Both the position numbers and the translations under genes were made by a program. Shown one piece after another: positions 13,853-19,305 of a stretch of 21,182 nt of DNA. Origin of the DNA: a virus. Numbering within the stretch: position 1 is the first letter of the stretch; each line of letters opens with the position of its first letter. Under the pieces are notes generated by a model. That model had not been told where the DNA came from, made no database searches, and was given only the letters and a program-made list of their open reading frames with translations. The stretch lies in the IMG/VR virus record IMGVR_UViG_3300013112_000473, positions 1 through 21,182 of that record; one strand, 5' to 3'.

Positions 13853-14299
13853 TTAGGCAAGAGCTTTCTTACAATTGAAGTAGTAAGTGCCAGCACCAGC
13901 TTTCGTCATACCAATCTCAGTCATAAACATCTCAATGTACTCTTTTCGAGCAAGACCAGGATTCTTCTTCATAATTGCAAGAGCTCGTTCCTTCTTAGTA
14001 GGACCCTTATTCTTACATTTAGCAATCAGTGCTTGGATTGCTGGGGTTCTGGCGGCGGCGGAGGCGGCAGCGCGAGATTTACGACGTCGCACATCACTGG
14101 CGGAGGCCTTGGCCTTAGCGCGAGATTTACGACCGATCTCAAGAGATCCTTCGTTAAGTGGAAGAGTAACAATTCCGCTACGCATCTTAATGTCAATGTA
14201 CTCATCATTAACACAAGTACAAACTCCCTTCATCACAACAGGAGCACCATTCTCAAGCTCATTAGCAGTATAAGTAACAACACGATTCATTGGATTCAT
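13853..14299 (-). CDS. Hypothetical protein with basic Ala/Arg/Lys linker and C-terminal phage domain (148 aa)
   Basis: 148 residues in three parts. Residues 1-57 are beta-rich (VVTYTANELENGAPVVMKGV, DEYIDIKMRSGIVTLP). Residues about 57-90 are a low-complexity basic linker with RKSRAKAKASAS and RRRKSRAAAS, built from near repeats and locally GC-rich compared with the window. Residues 98-148 form a helical domain, KERALAIMKKNPGLARKEYIEMFM..IGMTKAGAGTYYFNCKKAL, a pattern seen at the end of other phage proteins and suggestive of a DNA-binding helix bundle. Function unknown. Leader repeat with CGGAGAA. Confidence 0.6.
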   Translation of the reverse strand: MNPMNRVVTYTANELENGAPVVMKGVCTCVNDEYIDIKMRSGIVTLPLNEGSLEIGRKSRAKAKASASDVRRRKSRAAASAAARTPAIQALIAKCKNKGPTKKERALAIMKKNPGLARKEYIEMFMTEIGMTKAGAGTYYFNCKKALA

Positions 14300-14338
14300 A
14301 ATATATTCTCCGTTAGGTTTTTCTCAATCAATATGGCT

Positions 14339-14367
14339 ATTATCTTCGATCTTGGCTCTGAAGGCAA
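14339..14367 (-). promoter_or_regulatory. Early promoter of the leader-repeat type
   Basis: TTGCCT (14362-14367), 17-base spacer, GATAAT (14339-14344) on the minus strand. Same family as 13280 and 13773 but with a diverged spacer. Drives the 14299 gene. Confidence 0.55.
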
Positions 14368-14444
14368 CACTTTTTTCAGATTTTTTCGAATTTTTTTAAC
14401 CTCTTGATTTTGGGCTCGGGCCTTTCCCTCACCAGATGACCCCT

Positions 14445-14472
14445 ATTATACATCTTTTGAGTCGAATGACAA
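14445..14472 (-). promoter_or_regulatory. Strong sigma70-type promoter into non-coding DNA
   Basis: TTGTCA (14467-14472), 16-base spacer ending TG, TATAAT (14445-14450) on the minus strand. The first start codon downstream that I can defend is at 14299, beyond a second promoter, so about 140 bases would be untranslated. Confidence 0.6.
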
Positions 14473-14685
14473 CCGCTGAACCAAAATAATTACCCTCCAA
14501 TTATTGATGAGCCAATAACTCCCCTAATCATCGCCATTTTTAACTGACGATAACCTATTGATTAAAAAGGATTATTTTTACGGAGAAACAAGAGGTTAGA
14601 GCTCTTGCTCGAATTTGAGAGCTTTGACCAGTATCATTAGCCCTCAAAATTACGAAAAAACACTAACCTATTGTTTCAAAACGAA

Positions 14686-14713
14686 AAAACCCTTGGGTCT
14701 CCCCAAGGGTTTT
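14686..14713 (-). terminator. Strong terminator after the porin-like gene
   Basis: A 12-pair stem AAAACCCTTGGG/CCCAAGGGTTTT with a four-base loop, followed on the minus strand by TTCGTTTTG. T-rich on both flanks, so it may work in both directions. It lies 20 bases beyond the stop at 14734. Confidence 0.85.
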
Positions 14714-14733
14714 CATTTGAAAGCGTACTATTA

Positions 14734-15594
14734 TCAGAAAGTTAGAGTGATAGTAGCTTTGATGATGCCGTCTGCATCTTCTGTCTTAGAATACTCATAT
14801 TCCATAACACCTCTCTCAAGAGCTGCAACATATGTGTTCTTATCATTCTTATTGATAAGTTTACCAGTCACCCCACCAAGAGTTGAATCAGTTGTAAGAA
14901 CCAATGCTTTAACAGTAGATCCGGAATTAGCATCTGAAATATCACCAAGGATTCCATCATCCTGTGTAATGCCAGCTGTGTCTTCAACATCAATCAATAC
15001 ACCAGCAACGCCAAGACCACCAACATCAGTAGATACGGTACCACCCATATTAGTACCAACTGATGTCTTCTGATACTCACCATCTAGATCAACACCAGCA
15101 GCAGAAGTTGAAGCAGTTACAAAACGATCAGAATTAGTGATGTTTTGTACTTTAACATCAATTCCCCCTACTGTAAATGATGTATCTAAAGTGGCATTAC
15201 CATTTCCAGATGCTTGGCCAACTGTTACACCAAAATTCCCAACTGATGCAGATAATTCCATCTGGTTGGCAGCAGGAGCCTTCTTTTGAAAAAGTCCATG
15301 CCCGTTTCTTGTCTTGAATTTACCGCCTTTAAAATCTAGACCTTCAATACCAGCCTCAACATAACTTTCCTGTACAACTAGTGAATCACTACCGGTCTTA
15401 TTTTCGAGTTTAATTGTAGCTTTACCTGCTTCTGCAGATCCAACAATATTTAGATCTAAATCTTGTTCATATGTAGCAGCGCCTGGATTACCGTCTTGGA
15501 TAATACCTTCATATTCACCAGTAATAGAAATATCCGCGAATGCAGACGTAGTTAAAGCAGTTGCAGCAAACAACGCGATTAAATTTTTATTCAT
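14734..15594 (-). CDS. Outer-membrane porin-like beta-barrel protein with signal peptide
   Basis: 286 residues. A signal peptide MNKNLIALFAATALTTSAFA is cut before DISITGEYEG. The mature part alternates short polar/hydrophobic strands rich in Gly, Thr, Ser and Asp (DLNIVGSAEAGKATIKLENK; NFGVTVGQASGNGNATLDTS; VAALERGVMEYEYSK) and ends in TLTF, the terminal aromatic that the BAM complex recognises. There is no cysteine. This is the architecture of bacterial general porins, at the short end of their size range, and resembles porins of marine proteobacteria, but I cannot name a family. In a phage it could alter the infected cell's surface or permeability, or mask the receptor. The ribosome site is AGGAAA or GGGAA. 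The strong terminator just upstream isolates it from 15709-15906, so its expression may be separately controlled. Confidence 0.7.
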   Translation of the reverse strand: MNKNLIALFAATALTTSAFADISITGEYEGIIQDGNPGAATYEQDLDLNIVGSAEAGKATIKLENKTGSDSLVVQESYVEAGIEGLDFKGGKFKTRNGHGLFQKKAPAANQMELSASVGNFGVTVGQASGNGNATLDTSFTVGGIDVKVQNITNSDRFVTASTSAAGVDLDGEYQKTSVGTNMGGTVSTDVGGLGVAGVLIDVEDTAGITQDDGILGDISDANSGSTVKALVLTTDSTLGGVTGKLINKNDKNTYVAALERGVMEYEYSKTEDADGIIKATITLTF

Positions 15595-15614
15595 TTCCCA
15601 TTTTCCTATGTTAT

Positions 15615-15639
15615 TAAAAAAGCCCGTTTGAGGACGGGC
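15615..15639 (-). terminator. Terminator between the small secreted gene and the porin-like gene
   Basis: Minus strand GCCCGT-CCTCAA-ACGGGC (15622-15639) followed directly by TTTTTTAA. A near-ideal intrinsic terminator only 21 bases before the porin ATG, so it could attenuate the porin gene. Confidence 0.85.
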
Positions 15640-15657
15640 AACTCCTTTTTTTACATT

Positions 15658-15703
15658 ATTATATATACTACTTTTTATTGCAAAAATAATAAAAAAGTAG
15701 TAT
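15658..15703 (-). repeat. AT-rich inverted repeat with embedded -10-like box
   Basis: ATACTACTTTTTATT (15665-15679) pairs with AATAAAAAAGTAGTAT (15688-15703), one bulge, small loop. It starts 6 bases after the stop of 15709-15906. On the minus strand TATAAT (15658-15663) follows directly, without a good -35. It may be a second hairpin after the small gene or an operator for the porin gene. Confidence 0.6.
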
Positions 15704-15708
15704 TTTTG

Positions 15709-15906
15709 CTACTCTTTCCAATAACCATTGGATTCATTATATGCTTGAATATCTTCATCAGTCAAGTCGATGGTTGGGCAATCAACTATGGCATCATCTA
15801 CCACATACCATGTCCCTTCATACATGTCTTTAATATAATCTATTACATCTGCGGATGCGCCAAAAGAAGCTACAGTAAGTAGCGTAGTAAAAATAATAGT
15901 CTTCAT
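15709..15906 (-). CDS. Small exported protein (65 aa)
   Basis: 65 residues from the ATG at 15906, with AAGGAAA 7 bases upstream. The longer frame beginning 18 codons earlier is rejected because it would bury the signal peptide. The signal peptide is MKTIIFTTLLTVASFGASA. The mature part, about 46 residues, is acidic (DVIDYIKDMYEGTWYVVDDA, DLTDEDIQAYNES) with a single cysteine. Probably periplasmic. No family recognised. It starts 2 bases after the 16219 gene ends and is followed by two hairpins. Confidence 0.65.
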   Translation of the reverse strand: MKTIIFTTLLTVASFGASADVIDYIKDMYEGTWYVVDDAIVDCPTIDLTDEDIQAYNESNGYWKE

Positions 15907-15907
15907 T

Positions 15908-16219
15908 TTAATTTCCTTTATAACCGTAGTAATGAGGAGCAGATGCATAGTGATTATCATTTACTCCATTAAAACGAGAATTAGTGTCTCCATCAATGTC
16001 TGCATTCATTTTAGAATTACCAGAGCCAGAAGCATTGATAGTCATAGAAAAATTGCCTTCCATGTCAGCTCGGCCGTATCCCTTTCCATGGCCTCTACCA
16101 TCGAAAGTTCCATCAGTATCGTTAGTAAAATAACCATTAGTGTTGCTATCATTGCCAAAGAACGCATTAGCAGAACCAATAGTCAGGGTTAAAATTACAG
16201 TTGTTAAAAGTTTTTTCAT
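15908..16219 (-). CDS. Exported Asn/Gly-rich protein (103 aa)
   Basis: 103 residues from the ATG at 16219 (GGAGAA 6 bases upstream; another ATG two codons earlier is too close to this site). The signal peptide MKKLLTTVILTLTIGSANA precedes FFGNDSNTNGYFTNDTDGTF. The rest is Asn, Gly, Asp, Ser and Tyr-rich (GRGHGKGYGRADMEGNF, INASGSGNSKMNADIDGD), ending HYASAPHYYGYKGN. The composition recalls secreted glycine-rich proteins of sulfur-oxidising bacteria grouped as sulfur-globule-like, but the match is by composition only. A surface-matrix or structural role is plausible. First gene of the envelope cassette. Confidence 0.6.
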   Translation of the reverse strand: MKKLLTTVILTLTIGSANAFFGNDSNTNGYFTNDTDGTFDGRGHGKGYGRADMEGNFSMTINASGSGNSKMNADIDGDTNSRFNGVNDNHYASAPHYYGYKGN

Positions 16220-16243
16220 TTTCATTTCTCCAAATATTTCAAT

Positions 16244-16270
16244 GTTAGTCATTAATAAAAGGGGACTAAC
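16244..16270. repeat. Inverted repeat upstream of the envelope cassette
   Basis: GTTAGTC-N13-GACTAAC, a perfect seven-base palindrome 24 bases upstream of the 16219 start. Size and position would suit a dimeric repressor or a leader hairpin. No protein can be assigned. Confidence 0.5.
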
Positions 16271-16275
16271 TAAAC

Positions 16276-16413
16276 CTATGTTGATATATTAAGTTCAGGA
16301 TTAAGCTTTTCTATCCATTCCTTTTCTTTTTTAATTAATATGTGTTTTGGTGTATTATTATCACATCGCTCTAATACGCTGAATACCAGCTCCGATGGAT
16401 TATCATTATACCC
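16276..16413 (-). pseudogene. Decayed GIY-YIG-like endonuclease fragment
   Basis: A 45-codon open stretch with no start codon, closed upstream by TAA. It reads NPSELVFSVLERCDNN, then KKEKEWIEKLNPELNIST. The pattern F.VLE.C....(L)...E..WI..L.P..NI is that of the C-terminal part of GIY-YIG nuclease domains. The GIY-YIG strands and the catalytic Arg are missing. The gap between a terminator and the secreted cassette fits a leftover from a homing event. The call rests on a short motif. Confidence 0.4.
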
Positions 16414-16451
16414 TTATATAATTGTTTACTGATATTATAGTTTTACTTATA

Positions 16452-16479
16452 AGAAAAGCGGACGCGAATCCGCTTTTCT
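16452..16479 (-). terminator. Terminator after the 16493-16630 gene
   Basis: An 11-pair stem AGAAAAGCGGA/TCCGCTTTTCT with a six-base loop. On the minus strand it continues TTTTCTTATAAG. It closes the leftward run beginning at 21182 and separates it from the envelope cassette. Confidence 0.85.
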
Positions 16480-16492
16480 GTGATGAAATTAT

Positions 16493-16630
16493 TTAATCGA
16501 CTTGATTAGTTTCTTTGATTATGATATATTTAACTGCTTCTACATGACCTTTAACACGGCCGATCTGATACACCACAAATAACGTGAATCCTAGGAGCAG
16601 GCTTTGCATCAGGTTAAAATTATCTATCAT
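16493..16630 (-). CDS. Single-helix membrane miniprotein (45 aa)
   Basis: 45 residues. A hydrophobic helix at about 6-23 (NLMQSLLLGFTLFVVYQI) is followed by a basic junction GRVKGH and an amphipathic tail EAVKYIIIKETNQ. The positive charges after the helix suggest an N-out, C-in inner-membrane protein. The ATG overlaps the upstream stop as ATGA and has AGGAGAA. No family recognised. Confidence 0.6.
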   Translation of the reverse strand: MIDNFNLMQSLLLGFTLFVVYQIGRVKGHVEAVKYIIIKETNQVD

Positions 16631-17208
16631 ACTTCTCCTGTGACTTTATTGTAAATTTCCTTCCAGCTTTGAACACGAATATCTTCATGCTGTCCAGCGT
16701 TGTGTTGGTGTGCCATCATAATAGGAGACAAGCCAGCTTCATATCCAGCATCAATGTTAGCTGGTTTATCTTCTACCCAATAACACCCAGTATTCTTCCA
16801 CTTGGCTAGTTCTTCATCCTTGTCTTGACCAGCATTAAGAATAGTGATTCCATGAAATACCTCTTCGCCAAATAATTTCTTCAAGTTATATCGACGAAAT
16901 TCACGACCTGCCTCTTGATCTGTTTGACTTGTAATAACATGCAAACGATAACCATGTTCTTGATATAATTTACGAACATATTTAACCACATCACGAAGAG
17001 GACCTAAGTTAGCCATATGTGCAGAAGCATTATACTCTGCAACAAGTTTACGACCATCACGAGGAGTCATCCCAAGAGATTTTCCTACATTATATTCACT
17101 AGGATCTTGAATAGAAAAACCATAACGTTCTTCTGCCCAATTGAAAAAGTAGGCTTCCCAATCCAACAAGACTCCGTCACAATCTACTAAAATAATGTTA
17201 TCTTTCAT
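16627..17208 (-). CDS. HAD-family 5'(3')-nucleotidase-like phosphatase
   Basis: 193 residues. HAD motif I is VDCDGVLLDW with nucleophile Asp9 and acid Asp11; motif II is VITSQ (Thr93/Ser94); motif IV is VEDKPANIDAG (Glu146, Asp147). The helical cap between residues 15 and 70 and the length fit the deoxyribonucleotidase (NT5C-like) branch, which removes phosphate from nucleoside monophosphates. Phages carry such enzymes to adjust nucleotide pools, though the true substrate cannot be read from sequence. ATGA overlaps with genes on both sides mark it as part of the 17462-16493 operon. Confidence 0.8.
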   Translation of the reverse strand: MKDNIILVDCDGVLLDWEAYFFNWAEERYGFSIQDPSEYNVGKSLGMTPRDGRKLVAEYNASAHMANLGPLRDVVKYVRKLYQEHGYRLHVITSQTDQEAGREFRRYNLKKLFGEEVFHGITILNAGQDKDEELAKWKNTGCYWVEDKPANIDAGYEAGLSPIMMAHQHNAGQHEDIRVQSWKEIYNKVTGEV

Positions 17209-17462
17209 GACTTTACTAAGCTAATCGAATCAATGCGGATTGAACGCCATCCTTCATTAACAACGTCAAATAGTGTTACAATGTCTGGATTCTGATTGCG
17301 TTGAACAGACTGACGTTTTGCATCAGAAAACGATGGCATATTTACCATCTTAGTGAAATCTAGTGTTCCTTCAAGAACACGACTTGTTCCATTTCGTTTT
17401 GTGAACTCAACGGTAATGATCCCACTTCTTGCAATATCAACTAATTCTTTCTTTGTGAACAT
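17205..17462 (-). CDS. WYL_2-like SH3-fold phage protein (85 aa)
   Basis: 85 residues with ITVEFTKRNGTSRVLEGTLDF and a C-terminal DIVTLFDVVNEGWRSIRIDSI. The V.FTK.+G..R...TL...V.V.D...GWRS.R.DS layout is that of the small beta-barrel family called WYL_2 (DUF2693), common in tailed phages, of unknown function but Sm-like. AGGAG lies 9 bases before the ATG, with a strong promoter at 17497. Confidence 0.75.
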   Translation of the reverse strand: MFTKKELVDIARSGIITVEFTKRNGTSRVLEGTLDFTKMVNMPSFSDAKRQSVQRNQNPDIVTLFDVVNEGWRSIRIDSISLVKS

Positions 17463-17486
17463 AATATATCTCCTATCTTGACTTGT

Positions 17487-17669
17487 TTATGCGTATATTA
17501 TACTATGATTTGTGTTATAAGTCAACAGTTTTTTTCCAACTTTTTCGTATTCAACACATTTTTCTGTAATTCTTAGAGGAGGCCATATTGGACAGCCCCC
17601 TCGTCCCTTATAAGCTTTTGTACAATCAGAACACAAATCAACACACTTAAATAACACTCTGCTCATCAT
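17487..17669 (-). CDS. Small Cys-rich protein (60 aa)
   Basis: 60 residues with five cysteines in CVDLCSDC...GGCPIWP...KCVEY, which could bind a metal. The start overlaps the exonuclease gene end by 23 bases; AAAGGAA is 4-7 bases before the paired ATGs. The last 13 codons double as the promoter for the next gene, so the true functional end may be the KCVEYEKVGKKL region. Not recognised. Confidence 0.5.
   Translation of the reverse strand: MMSRVLFKCVDLCSDCTKAYKGRGGCPIWPPLRITEKCVEYEKVGKKLLTYNTNHSIIYA
17497..17525 (-). promoter_or_regulatory. Strong sigma70-type early promoter
   Basis: TTGACT (17520-17525), 17-base spacer, TATAAT (17497-17502) on the minus strand, preceded by AACTG exactly as at 18327-18355. 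It drives the 17462, 17208 and 16630 genes. Confidence 0.75.
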
Positions 17670-18318
17670 TAAATTCCTTTATGCATCTAATAAGTTCTTT
17701 ATCCCAATTATCACGATGTTCGATGAATACTTGGGGTTCATCATCATCAACTGATATTACAGTAACTAGTTGAGTAATAGGCATACCAGTTCTTTCTTCC
17801 CATGCAATTGCATAAAAACACTCTTGCATGAAGTAGTTAGTTACCCACTCATATTTCTTCTTCTTTCGTGAAGTCTTATAATCAATAATGCTTAGCTTTC
17901 CGTCAAATTCTGCTACACAGTCTACTCGTCCTGCAAGCTCAAGGTAGTCAGAATAAAGGGGAAGTTCTTGACCATACACAACTCCTATCCTCTCATCAAG
18001 AATGGGTTTGATACGACAGAAATCATGGATGATGTTTGGCATAGCACCCGTCTTCCAATCCGGATCATTATTTACATATTTCTCTGCCATATCATGCACG
18101 GCAGTACCTCTATGAGATGCTCTTCGAGAAATCTTGTTAGCTTCTTCTTCTCCAACGCGAGCTCGCCATTCAGCGATAGCTTTTCTGGATTGAAGAGATA
18201 ACACAGTTGTTATCGATGGATAAGTTTTCCCTTTTGGGGTTTGATACTTACGACCGGATGTCTTAGTAACACATCCGAGGTCGTCGTATCCTAAGTCAGT
18301 TGGTTTGTGTATGAACAT
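17647..18318 (-). CDS. PD-(D/E)XK exonuclease, Cas4/RecB-like
   Basis: 223 residues. RKYQTPKGKTYPSITTVLS opens the protein. HRGTAVH (His75), a glutamate in YGQELPL (Glu118), AGRVDCVAEF (Asp133), SIIDYKTSRK (Asp146, Lys148) and YFMQECFYAIAW (Gln165) give the PD-(D/E)XK set in order, as in Cas4- and RecB-type nucleases of T4-like phages. It lacks the Cys cluster of true Cas4. The role is DNA end processing in recombination or host DNA breakdown. The ATG at 18318 has no ribosome site and lies 8 bases after a TATAAT, so its transcript would be nearly leaderless. Confidence 0.8.
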   Translation of the reverse strand: MFIHKPTDLGYDDLGCVTKTSGRKYQTPKGKTYPSITTVLSLQSRKAIAEWRARVGEEEANKISRRASHRGTAVHDMAEKYVNNDPDWKTGAMPNIIHDFCRIKPILDERIGVVYGQELPLYSDYLELAGRVDCVAEFDGKLSIIDYKTSRKKKKYEWVTNYFMQECFYAIAWEERTGMPITQLVTVISVDDDEPQVFIEHRDNWDKELIRCIKEFNDEQSVI

Positions 18319-18326
18319 AATATAGC

Positions 18327-18355
18327 ATTATACTCTAAAATGAGAGAAAAGTCAA
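18327..18355 (-). promoter_or_regulatory. Strong sigma70-type early promoter
   Basis: TTGACT (18350-18355), 17-base spacer, TATAAT (18327-18332) on the minus strand, preceded by AACTG. The predicted transcript start falls within 1-3 bases of the ATG at 18318. Confidence 0.75.
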
Positions 18356-19050
18356 CAGTTTTTAAACTTTTTAGCTTTGCATGTTTTCTCTTTGATTAAA
18401 AAATCTTTTACAAGACCCGAGCGAACGATGTCATCAACTTCGAATTCTACAACGTCAAAATGTTTTGGCATTGATTTTACTACTTCCATAAAATCATTTA
18501 TACCATTCATCTCCTTGTCTCTATGGAAATCTGATTGATCATAATCACCTGAAAACACAATCTTACAGTTCTTACCAACACGAGTGATAACCGATACTAG
18601 TTCGTGATAGTTAAGATTTTGCATCTCATCAACTATGATAACTGTATTATTGTATGTAATGCCTCTAATAAATGAAGTGCTTTCAAAGTGAAGAAGATTG
18701 TTTGCCATAAGATTATCCCATGCAGTTAAGCATTTAAATATCTCTTGGAATATTGATCTATACGGAGCAGTATATGCGTCTTTCTTCTCTTGTTCGTCTC
18801 CAGGCAAAAATCCTATGTCTCTCGTAGGAACAATTGATCTAACAATCACAAGATCTGTATATTCTGTGCTCTTATCAAGAACAGCTTCTAAGGCAAGTGA
18901 CAATGCTAGAAAGGTCTTACCTGTTCCTGCATATCCAGATAATACTAGATTCTTATTGTCAAACGATTCAATCGCCTTTGCTTGGTTGAAGTTTCTAGGA
19001 CTTAATTTTGGAAGGTCCTCTAGTCTAACCTTCTTTTGTTTTCTATTAAT
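18352..19050 (-). CDS. phoH: PhoH-like ATPase, apparently starting at AUU
   Basis: 232 residues if it starts at ATT (19050). Order: basic N-terminus (NRKQKKVRLEDLPKLSPRNF) with the PhoH Q motif FNQAKAI; Walker A GYAGTGKT (about residues 39-46); IVRSIVPTRDIGFLPGD; FIRGITYNN; Walker B VIIVDEMQN (about 137-145); and SGDYDQSDF. This is a complete PhoH-type P-loop ATPase related to RNA helicase ATPase domains. Between the in-frame TAA of the upstream gene (19054-19056) and Walker A there is no ATG, GTG or TTG. Homologues as I remember them begin right about here. AAGGA of the upstream gene lies 9-10 bases before ATT, which supports AUU initiation, with TAA read-through or a base error as alternatives. 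Confidence 0.85.
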   Translation of the reverse strand: MNRKQKKVRLEDLPKLSPRNFNQAKAIESFDNKNLVLSGYAGTGKTFLALSLALEAVLDKSTEYTDLVIVRSIVPTRDIGFLPGDEQEKKDAYTAPYRSIFQEIFKCLTAWDNLMANNLLHFESTSFIRGITYNNTVIIVDEMQNLNYHELVSVITRVGKNCKIVFSGDYDQSDFHRDKEMNGINDFMEVVKSMPKHFDVVEFEVDDIVRSGLVKDFLIKEKTCKAKKFKNC

Positions 19051-19053
19051 AGT

Positions 19054-19302
19054 TTACCATCCTTCCATCTTGGCCGCATTTGGGCCTGTGGTTGGATATC
19101 CTTTCTTTACCGCTTTCATCTTATCTTTAAATACATCACTCGATCTAGAAAAGACATCTCCTGACGTCCCCAGCACTTGAGGAGTTGATAAAATAATACT
19201 ATGACAGTTATGCTCTTTCATATAGGATTCTTTCTCAGAGTAGGACATAGTATCTTCCCATATATCACCTGTTTCATTATGTTGAAAATCGTACGTTGGC
19301 AT
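19054..19302 (-). CDS. FmdB-like protein without zinc cysteines (82 aa)
   Basis: 82 residues starting MPTYDFQHNETGDIWEDTMSYSEKE, the layout of FmdB-type zinc-ribbon proteins (MPTYDF.C..C) with the cysteine pair replaced by His/Thr. The C-terminal VFKDKMKAVKKGYPTTG matches the basic linker of phage versions in T4-like genomes. Function unknown. It has no clear ribosome site; it follows the stop of the 25-aa gene by 3 bases and is probably coupled. Its TAA stop is in frame with phoH. Confidence 0.7.
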   Translation of the reverse strand: MPTYDFQHNETGDIWEDTMSYSEKESYMKEHNCHSIILSTPQVLGTSGDVFSRSSDVFKDKMKAVKKGYPTTGPNAAKMEGW

Positions 19303-19305
19303 AAT

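Larger units (their letters stand above)
13067..14340 (-). repeat. Dispersed promoter-leader repeat, four copies
   Basis: Four genes (starts 13066, 13242, 13732, 14299) share a leader of about 40-45 bases whose core is TGTTGATTGAGAAAA, followed by a ribosome site and ATATTATG or ATATATTATG. The copies at 13732 and 14299 share the identical stretch TTGATTGAGAAAAACCTAAC and then GGAGAATATATTATG. The copies at 13242 and 13066 share TGTTGATTGAGAAAATA and then GAGAAAATATTATG. Three have a matching TTGCCT...(T/G)ATAAT promoter in front. Confidence 0.8.
14300..14733. other. 434-base stretch without a supported gene
   Basis: Holds two leftward promoters (14339, 14445), a leader rich in A-runs (14368-14400) and, on the right, the porin terminator (14686-14713). 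From 14473 to 14685 I see only short AT-rich frames. One of 14 codons on the minus strand (starting MAMIRGVIG) has no ribosome site. The minus-strand RNA just after 14445 could fold through its G/C runs (GGCCCGAGCCC), but no known RNA is recognised. Confidence 0.5.

Noticed and set aside
14615-15073. Rightward open frame of 152 codons antisense to the porin-like gene
   Set aside because: No ribosome site, crosses the terminator, and its low-complexity content mirrors the Gly/Thr-rich porin strand.
18352-18903. PhoH starting at TTG 18903
   Set aside because: This would delete the Walker A motif and Q motif, which are intact upstream in the same frame.
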